Assembly: GCA_030848545.1 (NCBI GenBank)
Contig: JAVDCA010000003.1
Coordinates: 62,001 to 126,000, forward strand
DNA: 64,000 nucleotides
Direction of reading: 5' to 3'
From: Astrobacterium formosum
GTDB lineage: Bacteria; Pseudomonadota; Alphaproteobacteria; Rhizobiales; Xanthobacteraceae
This document shows positions 30,281 to 37,551 of the stretch, piece after piece; the stretch's first letter is position 1; every line of letters starts with the position of its first letter. Both the position numbers and the translations under genes were made by a program. Under the pieces are notes generated by a model, which worked only from the letters and a program-made list of their open reading frames with translations, was not told where the DNA came from and made no database searches.

Positions 30281-32599
30281 TCAGGCTTCGGCGACCGCGT
30301 CTTGCGGTTCGCCCGTCGCCAGTTCTGCGGAGCCGGGCTCCAATTCGTGTTCGGCCGGCTCGACCGTCTCGGCAGGCTCGCCCGCCATCATCTCGACCAG
30401 CCCGTTGACCATGCCGTGGATGCGCGCCACCTCCTCGACCAGGGCGGCGATCGAGTTCGCGGTGTGGTCGACGCCGGTCCCGGCGCGAAGCTCGGCCTGC
30501 AGCTCGAGCTCCCTGATCCTCAGATCGATCTCGGCCTTGCGCGCGTTTGCCTCTGCGGTCTGCGCCCCGGCCTGGGCCTTCGCCACCTCGGCGCCGAGCT
30601 TCGCCATCTCGGCCTGCACGACTTCGGGAGGTGGGCCTTGCGGTGCGGCTGGCTGTGCGGGCTGCGCGCCAGGCGCCGGCATGTCGGGCGCCTGTTTGCC
30701 CTCGGCCTTGGCCTTCTCGCGCGCGATGATGGCCTGGATCGCCGGTGGCAACGTCGCCCTGATGCGCTCGACCATGTCCTGGGCCAGGGGCCAGTCCTGG
30801 GCCTTCACATAGAGGTCGAGGATTAGCGGAACCACGTTCGGGACCGCCTTCATCAAGGCTTCCATCCCGGCCTTAGCCTCGTCGCGCCGGGTCGAATAGC
30901 TCGGCCCGTTCTCGACCACCACGCCGTAGCTGCCGATCGTCACATCGTTGATGTAGCGCTTGACGCCCTCGGCATCGGCGCGGCGCTCGGTCGGCGACCC
31001 CATGAATTCGTCGCCCTCGTCGACCGGCTCGTCCCCGACCTCGATCGGCTCGTCCGGATCCGCGTCAAGCTCGCCGGTCGCCACGGCCTGATTGATTGTG
31101 ATCGTGCTCAGCGATCCGTCGTCGTCCAGGACCTGCACCATGCGCTCGGTGTCGTAGACCCGAGGGATCAGGTCCAACAGGATGCGGTCGATCTGGCGTT
31201 CACCCAGCATGAAATTCTTGATGTACCGGATATTTCCGGTGTCGCCTTGGGCCTCGCGCGCCTGGATCGCGACGCCGCTCGTCTCGTTGCTGCGGCTGCC
31301 CAGCGAGGCATCATAGATGCCGGTCGTCGCCTTCATCCCAAGGTCGGCGCGGTCCACGGCGTCGCTGAGCCCGGATGACCCGATGGGAGGCGCCACGCGC
31401 TGTGGCGCCTGTCCGCCGTTGAGCGGGTCCGGCGTGTATTCGAGGTACGGGTGATTGACGGTGTTCGCGCTCCCCCACTTGTCCTCGGCGTCTTGAAAGT
31501 TCTTCTTGGTCCCGATCCACGGCGCCTTGGGGGCCAGCCCCAGCACCTCAGCTTCGGCGCTGGTGAAGAAGTTGAACCGGCGCTGCGGGTCCTTGGCGAA
31601 GCGCACGATCCCGTACCTGATCGTCTTGCGGCCGATCCTGATTTCCTTCCCGATCAGCGGGACGATCGGGATCATCCGGCCCGGCCACTCCTCCGGCTCC
31701 TCCAGGGTGTGGCCCAGCGTGATCAGCGACCGGAACACCTTGAAGCCGTCGCGCTTCCTGATCTCGGCGCCGGCCGCCCGGGCCTCGGCGATCTCGGTAT
31801 CGGGGCGATCGGTCAGGTCCTCGACCGCGCCATCGGCATGGAGGGCCAGGGTCCTCTTGACCGGGCGCTTTTCCCAGTACTCGGCGACGCGGACGAAGTC
31901 CGAGCCGTACCAGAACGACGAATAGCGGCTGTCGTAGCTGTTGAAGTCGCCGAATGGCGCGTCCGGATGCTTCCGTTTAAACGCGGCATGGCTCATGTCG
32001 ACCGGAACGAAGCAGTATTCCGCGTCCTCGCGGGTCGGCAGCTTCGAATTCGGGTCCCAGAGAACAGACACGCCGTCGTCGATCTGCATGACGCGGCATT
32101 CGGAGTTGAACGTGGTCTCGTCGGCATATTCGATGCCGACCCGCATGTGACCCATGCCGCACGCAACCTGTTGATCGGCGCCGATCCCGAACGCGGCCTC
32201 GGCCTCGCTCCGGTTTTTCACATACCGGATCATGCCCTTGAGGATGTTTGCCACGTCCTCGGTGGCCCTGCCGTCGATCGGCACGATCTTGGTCGACGGC
32301 TTGTTCAGGTCGATGTCGCCGGTCACTTGCTGGACGAACTGCGGCAGCCGGTTTTCGGTCAGCATCGGCCGATCCTCGGCCTCGCGCTGGACCTTGGCGT
32401 AGTCCGGCCACTGGTCGCCGCCGAGGAACGTCAGATCCTCGTAAGCCGCCTCGATGTTGTGGCGGTCGGCCTGATACGCTTCGTCGGCGCGCTCGGCCGC
32501 GAGCTTGTGGAAATCGTCCGGCAGCTCCTTGGACGCGCTCGGTCGCACCGGCTCGTCGGCGGGCGGCGGCTTCAAGATATGCGTCGGCTTCTTCGCCAT
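30281..32599 (-). CDS. P22-like portal protein
   Basis: 772 aa. Family stretches include DLTFLGGDQWPDYAKVQRE, LTENRLPQFVQQVTGD, RVGIEYADETTFNSEC and GLSDAVDRADLGMKATTGIY, all typical of gp1-type portals. A C-terminal extension (about 560-772) is Gln/Ala/Pro-rich with a coiled coil. Size is near P22 gp1 (725 aa). The start is one base after the stop of the terminase nuclease gene. A GTTTAAAC site lies within the gene (31975-31982). Confidence 0.92.
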   Translation of the reverse strand: MAKKPTHILKPPPADEPVRPSASKELPDDFHKLAAERADEAYQADRHNIEAAYEDLTFLGGDQWPDYAKVQREAEDRPMLTENRLPQFVQQVTGDIDLNKPSTKIVPIDGRATEDVANILKGMIRYVKNRSEAEAAFGIGADQQVACGMGHMRVGIEYADETTFNSECRVMQIDDGVSVLWDPNSKLPTREDAEYCFVPVDMSHAAFKRKHPDAPFGDFNSYDSRYSSFWYGSDFVRVAEYWEKRPVKRTLALHADGAVEDLTDRPDTEIAEARAAGAEIRKRDGFKVFRSLITLGHTLEEPEEWPGRMIPIVPLIGKEIRIGRKTIRYGIVRFAKDPQRRFNFFTSAEAEVLGLAPKAPWIGTKKNFQDAEDKWGSANTVNHPYLEYTPDPLNGGQAPQRVAPPIGSSGLSDAVDRADLGMKATTGIYDASLGSRSNETSGVAIQAREAQGDTGNIRYIKNFMLGERQIDRILLDLIPRVYDTERMVQVLDDDGSLSTITINQAVATGELDADPDEPIEVGDEPVDEGDEFMGSPTERRADAEGVKRYINDVTIGSYGVVVENGPSYSTRRDEAKAGMEALMKAVPNVVPLILDLYVKAQDWPLAQDMVERIRATLPPAIQAIIAREKAKAEGKQAPDMPAPGAQPAQPAAPQGPPPEVVQAEMAKLGAEVAKAQAGAQTAEANARKAEIDLRIRELELQAELRAGTGVDHTANSIAALVEEVARIHGMVNGLVEMMAGEPAETVEPAEHELEPGSAELATGEPQDAVAEA
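31975..31982. repeat. GTTTAAAC palindrome 2 (inside portal gene)
   Basis: Perfect palindrome within the portal gene, extended to CGTTTAAACG. The only perfect copy not next to a start codon. Confidence 0.7.
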
Positions 32600-32600
32600 G

Positions 32601-33338
32601 TCAGGACATCCATCCGCCGCCGTGACGTGGCGCGACCGCGTGCTTGCGCGGCTCGGCGCAGGCGAAGCGCATCATCATCAGGCCGACCCGGGACGAAGAG
32701 ATCACGTCGTCGCGCTCCTTCACGATGATGCCGTCCTTGCGGTGATACCCGCGCTTTTCGGCGAACCAGCCGCCGCAGGTCGAGAACACCTTCCATCGCC
32801 CGGTCTTCATTCGGTCGAGCATGTCGGTGATGCCGGCCTCGACCCCGTTGCCGCCCGCCTCGTGAGTGGCGTGGTCGGGCAGCATGTTGAGGCCCTGCTT
32901 GCCGTAAAGCACCGCGAGCTGGTCGCCGCTGCCCTTGTCGTGCTGCAGGCCGTCATGGGGCCAAGCGCAGGGTATCCACTCGCCCCAAGGCTTGATCGCA
33001 GCGGCGTGGACGATCGGGGTCTGCTGCCGCTCGAAATACTCGGCGGTGACGTAGACCACGTCGTGGTCGCGGTCCCATGCCAGATTGGTGGCGCCGAACG
33101 GGTGGTCCCAGCCGAAATCCAAGCCGTTGATGCGCGGCCAATCCCATGGGATCGCGAACGGCGCGCACGTGATCCGGTCATCACCGATCGGGAACACGAC
33201 GCCAGAGCCAAGCGTCGGAATTCCCTTGGTCCGGGCCTCGCGCTCGTGCTCCGGGTAGCTGTCTATGATCGCTTGACGCTGGGCGGGGCTATAGTGCTCG
33301 GCATCGTCGATCGTCATCCGGGTGATATGCCGGCTCAC
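32601..33338 (-). CDS. Large terminase, C-terminal nuclease half (split gene)
   Basis: 245 aa with the RNase H-like nuclease of TerL: RMTIDDAEHYSPAQR, IPTLGSGVVFPI, the acidic NGLDFGWDHPFGATNLAWD, WPHDGLQHDKGSGDQL and the late acidic ERDDVISSSRVG. It begins exactly where TerL nuclease domains begin. A GTG start overlaps the upstream stop as GTGA and is preceded by GGGGCGTGAG, so it is a translated gene of its own rather than a fragment. The ATPase half is 1.4 kb upstream at 34740-35534. Together the halves reconstruct a normal TerL with no obvious loss. Confidence 0.88.
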   Translation of the reverse strand: MSRHITRMTIDDAEHYSPAQRQAIIDSYPEHEREARTKGIPTLGSGVVFPIGDDRITCAPFAIPWDWPRINGLDFGWDHPFGATNLAWDRDHDVVYVTAEYFERQQTPIVHAAAIKPWGEWIPCAWPHDGLQHDKGSGDQLAVLYGKQGLNMLPDHATHEAGGNGVEAGITDMLDRMKTGRWKVFSTCGGWFAEKRGYHRKDGIIVKERDDVISSSRVGLMMMRFACAEPRKHAVAPRHGGGWMS

Positions 33339-34129
33339 CTCACGCCCCGCATCAAGTCGCCGAGCGACGTCATGCCCCACATAGATCCGGGGTCGGCCAT
33401 GATTGCCATGGCGTCGTCGACCGTCGCGGCCCTGGCCGTCTCGCGCCGCGTCTTGCTCACCGCCACCGGGGTCTGCAGCTTGCCGAACTGCGCTTCGATC
33501 TGGGCAGGGCCGGGGAAGTTCATCGAGCCTTCCGGGTAAGCCTCCCGAAACGCCGTCAACTGCTCCGGCGTCATCCGTCCCTCGATCGAGGCGCGGAGCG
33601 CATCTCGTCGGTTGAGGAAGGCTTGCACCCCCGACCGCCCCGACGCGCCGCCCGCCAACTCGTTGTCCAGGGCCTCGTCGATCGTGGACGGCGCCCGGCT
33701 CGGCGGCGGGGTCTTGCGCGTCACGGCGGGCCGGCCCTGAGGACCGATCTTTCGCGTCACCGCCATCCCGACGCTGTTCTCGACCGCCGGGGCGCCGGCA
33801 TAGGTGCCGCCAGTGATCAGCGCGGCAAGGTCGAAGGCGCGATCGGTCATCTCCCGCTGGTTGATCTGGGCCCGGGCCTCGTCCTGGTCGGACCATCGGC
33901 CTGGCGCCTCCGGCTCCGTGGCGAACCGACCGGCGTAGACATCTCCCGGGACGGCGAGTGGATCGGTAATCGCGTTGAGCGCCGTCATCCCAGCCCTGCC
34001 GAGCCGGTCCGTGACGGCCTTCACTCGCTCATCGAGCGGTCCGGGCTGCTGTGGGTTCGGATTGAGGCGCGACCGCGCGTCGGCGATCGTCTCCGACAGG
34101 TAGCGCCCCAAGCTGGAGAGATCAGCCAT
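33335..34129 (-). CDS. Unknown protein inserted between terminase halves, 264 aa
   Basis: 264 aa, unrecognised. The N-terminal helical part (LSETIADARSRLNPNPQQPG, then LGRAGMTALNAITDPLAVPG) leads to a Gly/Ala stretch, a proline-rich basic linker (RKTPPPSRAPST) and a C-terminal helical region ending in MTSLGDLMRGVR. No membrane segment or catalytic motif is clear. Its stop overlaps the start of the terminase nuclease gene, so nuclease translation may depend on it. It overlaps the upstream 50-aa gene by 8 bases. Confidence 0.75.
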   Translation of the reverse strand: MADLSSLGRYLSETIADARSRLNPNPQQPGPLDERVKAVTDRLGRAGMTALNAITDPLAVPGDVYAGRFATEPEAPGRWSDQDEARAQINQREMTDRAFDLAALITGGTYAGAPAVENSVGMAVTRKIGPQGRPAVTRKTPPPSRAPSTIDEALDNELAGGASGRSGVQAFLNRRDALRASIEGRMTPEQLTAFREAYPEGSMNFPGPAQIEAQFGKLQTPVAVSKTRRETARAATVDDAMAIMADPGSMWGMTSLGDLMRGVR

Positions 34130-34274
34130 GAAGCCTCGCGACCCAGCGCCGGAGCTGGTCGACGCGCTCCGGGCTCAACACCAGGAGAACGACCAGCGCG
34201 ACCAGGAACGCGTTGATCGTGGCCTGGACCGATGCCAGGGCGCACAGCATCGCGATGGTGCCGAGCGAGTTCAT
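34122..34274 (-). CDS. Small membrane protein, 50 aa, in the terminase insertion
   Basis: 50 aa with a hydrophobic core at about 7-33 (IAMLCALASVQATINAFLV, then ALVVLLVL) and a basic amphipathic tail (RVDQLRRWVARLHG). The start overlaps the stop of the Acb2/Tad1-like gene (ATGA) and the stop overlaps the start of the next gene by 8 bases, showing it is part of a coupled set. Function unknown; small holin-like or regulatory membrane peptide are options. Confidence 0.7.
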   Translation of the reverse strand: MNSLGTIAMLCALASVQATINAFLVALVVLLVLSPERVDQLRRWVARLHG

Positions 34275-34507
34275 GACGTGATGTGCTTCACCGCCCACAT
34301 CACCGCTTCCTCGATCTTGGTCCGGGCGATCGAGAGTTCGCGGCTGGTGGCGTGCTGCGCTTCCAGGAGCCGGATGAACTCCAGACCCTTGTCCTTGATC
34401 GCCAGCATCGCGGCTTTCTCCTGTTCGGTGAGAACCCGGTACTGGTGACGCACAGTGTTGTTCGCGGTGCGCGCGTCCGACGTCGAATTGACTGATTGAT
34501 CCGTCAT
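34271..34507 (-). CDS. Acb2/Tad1-type hairpin-domain protein (anti-CBASS/anti-Thoeris sponge candidate)
   Basis: 78 aa. After a ~20-residue polar leader it reads HQYRVLTEQEKAAMLAIKD and then SRELSIARTKIEEAVMWAVK, the helical-hairpin pattern I recall for Acb2/Tad1 domain proteins (conserved SRE-[KL]-S-x-A-x-TK-x-EEA-x-xW). Acb2 proteins bind cyclic oligonucleotides and block CBASS; Tad1 proteins bind the Thoeris gcADPR signal. Which ligand this one binds, if any, cannot be read from sequence. It sits within the insertion that splits the terminase, ATGA-coupled to the next small membrane gene. Confidence 0.75.
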   Translation of the reverse strand: MTDQSVNSTSDARTANNTVRHQYRVLTEQEKAAMLAIKDKGLEFIRLLEAQHATSRELSIARTKIEEAVMWAVKHITS

Positions 34508-34527
34508 TGGCTCTCTCCTCTGTGAAG

Positions 34528-34743
34528 CTACGGTGTGGTCGTCGCCTTGACGCTACCGCGCAACAGGCTGTCCTCCAGCGCGTCGAGCGACAGCCTGGTC
34601 CGGCGCGGGTCCTGGCCGCCTATGGCCGAGGCGAATGCCACGAACAGCACGGCGGGATCGACCCCGGCCTGACCAGCGATGCGCAGCACGTCGGCGGCGC
34701 GATCCGCGGTCCGGGCCATTGCCTTCTGCTTGAAGCCGGTCAT
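34528..34743 (-). CDS. Small unknown protein, 71 aa, in the terminase insertion
   Basis: 71 aa, helical, Ala-rich (RTADRAADVLRIAGQAGVDP) with a moderately hydrophobic stretch (AVLFVAFASAIGG). The start overlaps the stop of the terminase ATPase gene (ATGA), so it is the first gene of the insertion. A 20-base gap precedes the Acb2/Tad1-like gene. Not recognised. Confidence 0.65.
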   Translation of the reverse strand: MTGFKQKAMARTADRAADVLRIAGQAGVDPAVLFVAFASAIGGQDPRRTRLSLDALEDSLLRGSVKATTTP

Positions 34744-35534
34744 TTCAATCCCCCGCATGCCTCGATGAAGCCGTGAACGACAGAACTCATTCCGCGCAAT
34801 GGCGTGAACGTCATCCAGGCGATGCCGCCCGTCGCGTTCGTTCTGGTCAGGCCCTCGGTGTAGATGTCTTCCTCGGGTTCCTCGTCGAACCAGACGAAAT
34901 CCAGCGTGTCGCCCTGCCACTTCGCCCGGCCCTGGTCATACGACTTGAACCCGAGTGTCGAGACGCCGTCCTTTTCCCAGCGCGGCCGGTCCGGATCGTT
35001 TCCAGTGTTGCGCCAGTGCTGGACCACGACGCTGTCGAGGAGATCAGGGACACCGCCGCCGGCCCGGGACCAGTCGAGAAGGTCATCGCCGGGTATCATC
35101 CCGGTGCCCCACAGGCTTTCGACCTTCGGCTCTCCGATCAGGATGCGTTGCGCCCCGTCGCGCACCGCGTTGAACCCGTCCGATCCGACCCATCCCCGCA
35201 CCGGCCGATCCCACCGGTGGCCCTGCCACCACGACGGATATCGTCCGGTCAGATGAATGGCGGCTTCGGCCCCGCCCGACCACGTCTTGCCGAGCTGGTT
35301 GCCGGCGATGAACAGCCGCTCGCGATGTTCAGCCCCGGCCGCGTGAAACTCGGCCTGCTTGGTGTAAGGCCGGTACCGGTACAGCCTAGTTCGGTCGGCC
35401 CTGCGCCTCAGCTCGCCCGATATCGTCGTCAGCTCCCGCAACAGCCCGGAGATCAACTCCGAGCCGGGCGAGTTGGGTGATGATCTCTGCGGCCCGTCCG
35501 GTAAGGTCGGCCTCGCTCTTGTCCGCGAACTCAT
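34740..35534 (-). CDS. Large terminase, N-terminal ATPase half (split gene)
   Basis: 264 aa packaging motor ATPase: Walker A GNQLGKT (about 78-84), Walker B LDFVWFDEEP (about 211-220) and coupling motif MTFTPLRG (about 241-248), after which family members continue into the nuclease. Here a stop follows 16 residues later. The ATG at 35534 makes a 149-base overlap with the small terminase gene. A TTG at 35456, just before LISGLLREL, would give 238 aa and fits family N-termini better; the choice is open. The nuclease half is at 32601-33338. Confidence 0.85.
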   Translation of the reverse strand: MSSRTRARPTLPDGPQRSSPNSPGSELISGLLRELTTISGELRRRADRTRLYRYRPYTKQAEFHAAGAEHRERLFIAGNQLGKTWSGGAEAAIHLTGRYPSWWQGHRWDRPVRGWVGSDGFNAVRDGAQRILIGEPKVESLWGTGMIPGDDLLDWSRAGGGVPDLLDSVVVQHWRNTGNDPDRPRWEKDGVSTLGFKSYDQGRAKWQGDTLDFVWFDEEPEEDIYTEGLTRTNATGGIAWMTFTPLRGMSSVVHGFIEACGGLK

Positions 35535-36045
35535 GGGTGACGTGCCGGCGCTCCACGAACAGACCGAGATGCTTGCCGAGATCGACCAGGGCGGCCCGCT
35601 TGTCGTGCAGCTTGAACCGGACCCGCTTCACGTCGGGCGCGTCGTCCCGGCCCGGAATGGTGTCAACCACGACCTCGGCCACGGCGGCGGCGCGGTCCCG
35701 GTCCAGCGCCGACAGGTCCACCACGGGATCGCCGGCCGCGTTGATCACGACGTAGTCCATCATGTTGGCGAAGCCGATCTTAGCCAGTTCGCCGATGACC
35801 GCTTCCTTGGTCACGGCGTGGCGCTCCAGGGCGCGCTCCGTGGCCTTGACCTCGATCTGGGACACCTGTTGCTGCAGCTCTGCAACACGCTGCACAATGT
35901 CGCGCCTTCGATGCAGCCGGGATGCAGCACCCCTGTTATCCTTGCCGAACACCTGCCGATAGCAGGCCGCAGCACTCCCGGCATTCTCGCCCCGCACGAA
36001 GGCTTGAGCAAAAGCCTCATGGTTTGGGTTTCCGAGCGCGGCCAT
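35386..36045 (-). CDS. Small terminase subunit
   Basis: 219 aa DNA-recognition subunit of the packaging terminase (Terminase_2-like). The N-terminus MAALGNPNHEAFAQAFVRGE with SAAACYRQVFGK forms the DNA-binding helices, followed by the conserved KEAVIGELAKIGFANMMDYV and the C-terminal KLHDKRAALVDLGKHLGLF. A GTTTAAAC site and TTGAGGAC lie within 25 bases before the ATG. The start MAALG was chosen over a TTG 12 bases upstream. It overlaps the ATPase half of the large subunit. Confidence 0.88.
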   Translation of the reverse strand: MAALGNPNHEAFAQAFVRGENAGSAAACYRQVFGKDNRGAASRLHRRRDIVQRVAELQQQVSQIEVKATERALERHAVTKEAVIGELAKIGFANMMDYVVINAAGDPVVDLSALDRDRAAAVAEVVVDTIPGRDDAPDVKRVRFKLHDKRAALVDLGKHLGLFVERRHVTHEFADKSEADLTGRAAEIITQLARLGVDLRAVAGADDDIGRAEAQGRPN

Positions 36046-36046
36046 G

Positions 36047-36235
36047 TCAGTCCTCAACCGCGTTTAAACGCTTCACGCCTTCGGGGTCGACGTCACAGAG
36101 ACGGAATACGGCGCGCAGCCCGCCGTCCATGGTCAGCCCGACGAACCGATATCGTTGTCCAGCGAGGGCGGCGGGTCGCCGCGTCACGAAGGCCGCGCCC
36201 TCGATCGTCACCGGCACCGCGACGTCACGGCACAT
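36047..36235 (-). CDS. Small phage protein, 62 aa
   Basis: 62 aa, probably a small beta-barrel (PVTIEGAAFVTRRPAALAG, RYRFVGLTMDGGLRAVFRL). The start overlaps the macro-domain gene stop by 11 bases and the stop lies one base before the small-terminase start. The GTTTAAAC palindrome is inside its last codons. Unrecognised; position suggests a packaging accessory or head-decoration-type protein, unproven. Confidence 0.65.
   Translation of the reverse strand: MCRDVAVPVTIEGAAFVTRRPAALAGQRYRFVGLTMDGGLRAVFRLCDVDPEGVKRLNAVED
36062..36069. repeat. GTTTAAAC palindrome 3 (before small terminase)
   Basis: Extended to CGTTTAAACG, ending 16 bases before the small-terminase ATG and just before its TTGAGGAC ribosome site. 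Confidence 0.75.
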
Positions 36236-36776
36236 GGAACGGGTGATAGGGCGGAAACTGAGCGGGCCGACCGAGGGCCGCCGCGACACCGGCGGCGACG
36301 GCAAGAGCCGCGGTCTCATAGGGGAGCTGGCCGACCCCGGCGCCCATGGCCGGGATGGCCAGGTGCGACACGCCGAGCTTCATAGCCTCGGCACATGCGG
36401 CGCGGGCCGCGATGAATACCGACTCGGCGGCACCGATCGCGGCGGGCAGCCGGGTGACCGGCGCCACGACGAGGTAGGCGATCGGGCGTTGACCCGTGGG
36501 AACGGCCAGGGCCTCGCCGATCAACAGCTCACAATACGGGCGCAGCGCGACCATCTCGACGATCGTCGCCGCGATCTCCGGCATCCGTTCCCGGTACGTG
36601 TCGGCCGCGCCGCCCACCCCGCCGAACGCGTCGGCCGGCACCACGACGGCGTCACAGGCCAGCCGCGTTACGTCTCCGGTCACGACCTTAACCCTATCGA
36701 CGAGCCCGACCGCGGCGAGCGCGGCCGGCGCCACTTCGGCAAGGCGCGGGTTGACGTCGCAGAACGTGATGTCCAT
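36225..36776 (-). CDS. Phage macro-domain protein (ADP-ribose-binding type)
   Basis: 183 aa with a macro domain: TGDVTRLACDAVVVPADAF and GGVGGAADTYRERMPEIAA (ligand-binding loop 1 region, about 33-70), CELLIGEALAVPTGQRPIA, and the second loop LAIPAMGAGVGQLPYETAA (about 143-161). Macro domains bind or hydrolyse ADP-ribose derivatives; phage members are suspected of reversing ADP-ribosylation or handling ADPR-type signals. The ATG at 36776 is preferred over one 12 bases upstream. It lies two genes before the terminase. Confidence 0.82.
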   Translation of the reverse strand: MDITFCDVNPRLAEVAPAALAAVGLVDRVKVVTGDVTRLACDAVVVPADAFGGVGGAADTYRERMPEIAATIVEMVALRPYCELLIGEALAVPTGQRPIAYLVVAPVTRLPAAIGAAESVFIAARAACAEAMKLGVSHLAIPAMGAGVGQLPYETAALAVAAGVAAALGRPAQFPPYHPFHVP

Positions 36777-36833
36777 CACGGCCTCCAATGGGGTGGCCCG
36801 CCCGAAGCGGGCCTCGGCGTCGCCGCCGGGGAA

Positions 36834-37004
36834 TTACTTTTCGGCCTTGCCCTCGGACTTCTTGTCCGCCTTGAGCAGTTCTTCCTCGGCGCTCACCGGA
36901 TTGTCGTGCCAGCCCTTCGGCAGCTTCTCGCCTGGGGCGAGGTCGAAAATCTTGGCGGCATGAACGGGGTGATAGCCCCACGTCGGGATGGTCTTGACTT
37001 CCAT
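36834..37004 (-). CDS. Small phage protein, 56 aa
   Basis: 56 aa: MEVKTIPTWGYHPVHAAKIF, then DLAPGEKLPKGWHDNPVSAE and a Lys/Glu-rich tail. Similar short proteins of the form ...YHP..A.K.F....LP.GW.D.P... occur in Rhizobiales and other phages near head genes (remembered pattern). An AGGAG-like sequence precedes the ATG. Function unknown; perhaps a capsid or packaging accessory. Confidence 0.65.
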   Translation of the reverse strand: MEVKTIPTWGYHPVHAAKIFDLAPGEKLPKGWHDNPVSAEEELLKADKKSEGKAEK

Positions 37005-37079
37005 GGCAAACTCCTCTCGCGGAAAGTACCCCGGCCTTTTCGGCGTCCCGACCCGGCGCGGGCCGGGCGGCCGGGGGAA

Positions 37080-37376
37080 TTACTGAGCGACGAACCCGGT
37101 CGGGGTGCGCGTCATCGTGGCGGCCGCGGGCTTCTCCGCGCTGGCCGCGCCATCGCTGATGACGGGCCCGCCGTTGGTCAGACCGAGCGCGGCCTGGATT
37201 TCCGCCGCGCTCTTGTCGAGGTCGGCCGCCATGGCCTCGGCCTGGTTCAGCACGATGTTGAGATTGTCGACGCTCGCCGTGACCCGCTCGCCCACGTCGT
37301 TGGCCCGCTTCGTCACCGCGGCGAGGCGGTCGCGCAACGTACCGGACAGGTACTTGATCGGGGCTGGCGCGCTCAT
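37080..37376 (-). CDS. Small coiled-coil phage protein, 98 aa
   Basis: 98 aa, helical and Ala-rich (LSGTLRDRLAAVTKRANDVG, LNQAEAMAADLDKSAAEIQA), no membrane segment. The start MSAPAPIKYL follows CAGGAG. The long frame upstream of it is out-of-register noise. It is the first gene after the structured spacer downstream of the NusG-like gene. Not recognised. Confidence 0.65.
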   Translation of the reverse strand: MSAPAPIKYLSGTLRDRLAAVTKRANDVGERVTASVDNLNIVLNQAEAMAADLDKSAAEIQAALGLTNGGPVISDGAASAEKPAAATMTRTPTGFVAQ

Positions 37377-37551
37377 CACATCTCCTGAAAGGTGCGGCGG
37401 TCCACGACCTTGACCCGTCCATGGCTCTGCGCTGCTGCGCCGGTGTTCGGTCCGGGAGGTCGTGTTTCTGGGAGCGACCGGGCCCACCGCTGCCCGACCG
37501 AGGAGACACCGAACACCGCGTGATTGAGTGACAAGCCACCCGGCGGGTGAT
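37377..37551 (-). other. Structured untranslated spacer after the NusG-like gene
   Basis: 175 bases without a gene. An 11-bp perfect inverted pair, CGGTGTTCGGT (37441-37451) and ACCGAACACCG (37508-37518), can form a long stem enclosing a 56-base GC-rich loop with its own short stem (CGGGC/GCCCG). On the leftward transcript it lies between the NusG-like gene and the packaging/structural genes. It could be an RNA site for antitermination or processing. No T-run follows, so it is not an ordinary terminator. Confidence 0.5.

Noticed and set aside
33339-33896. N-terminal extension of the terminase nuclease frame
   Set aside because: The extra residues are Arg/Gly/Asp shadow sequence of the 264-aa gene in another frame; a coupled GTG with a ribosome site marks the real start at 33338.
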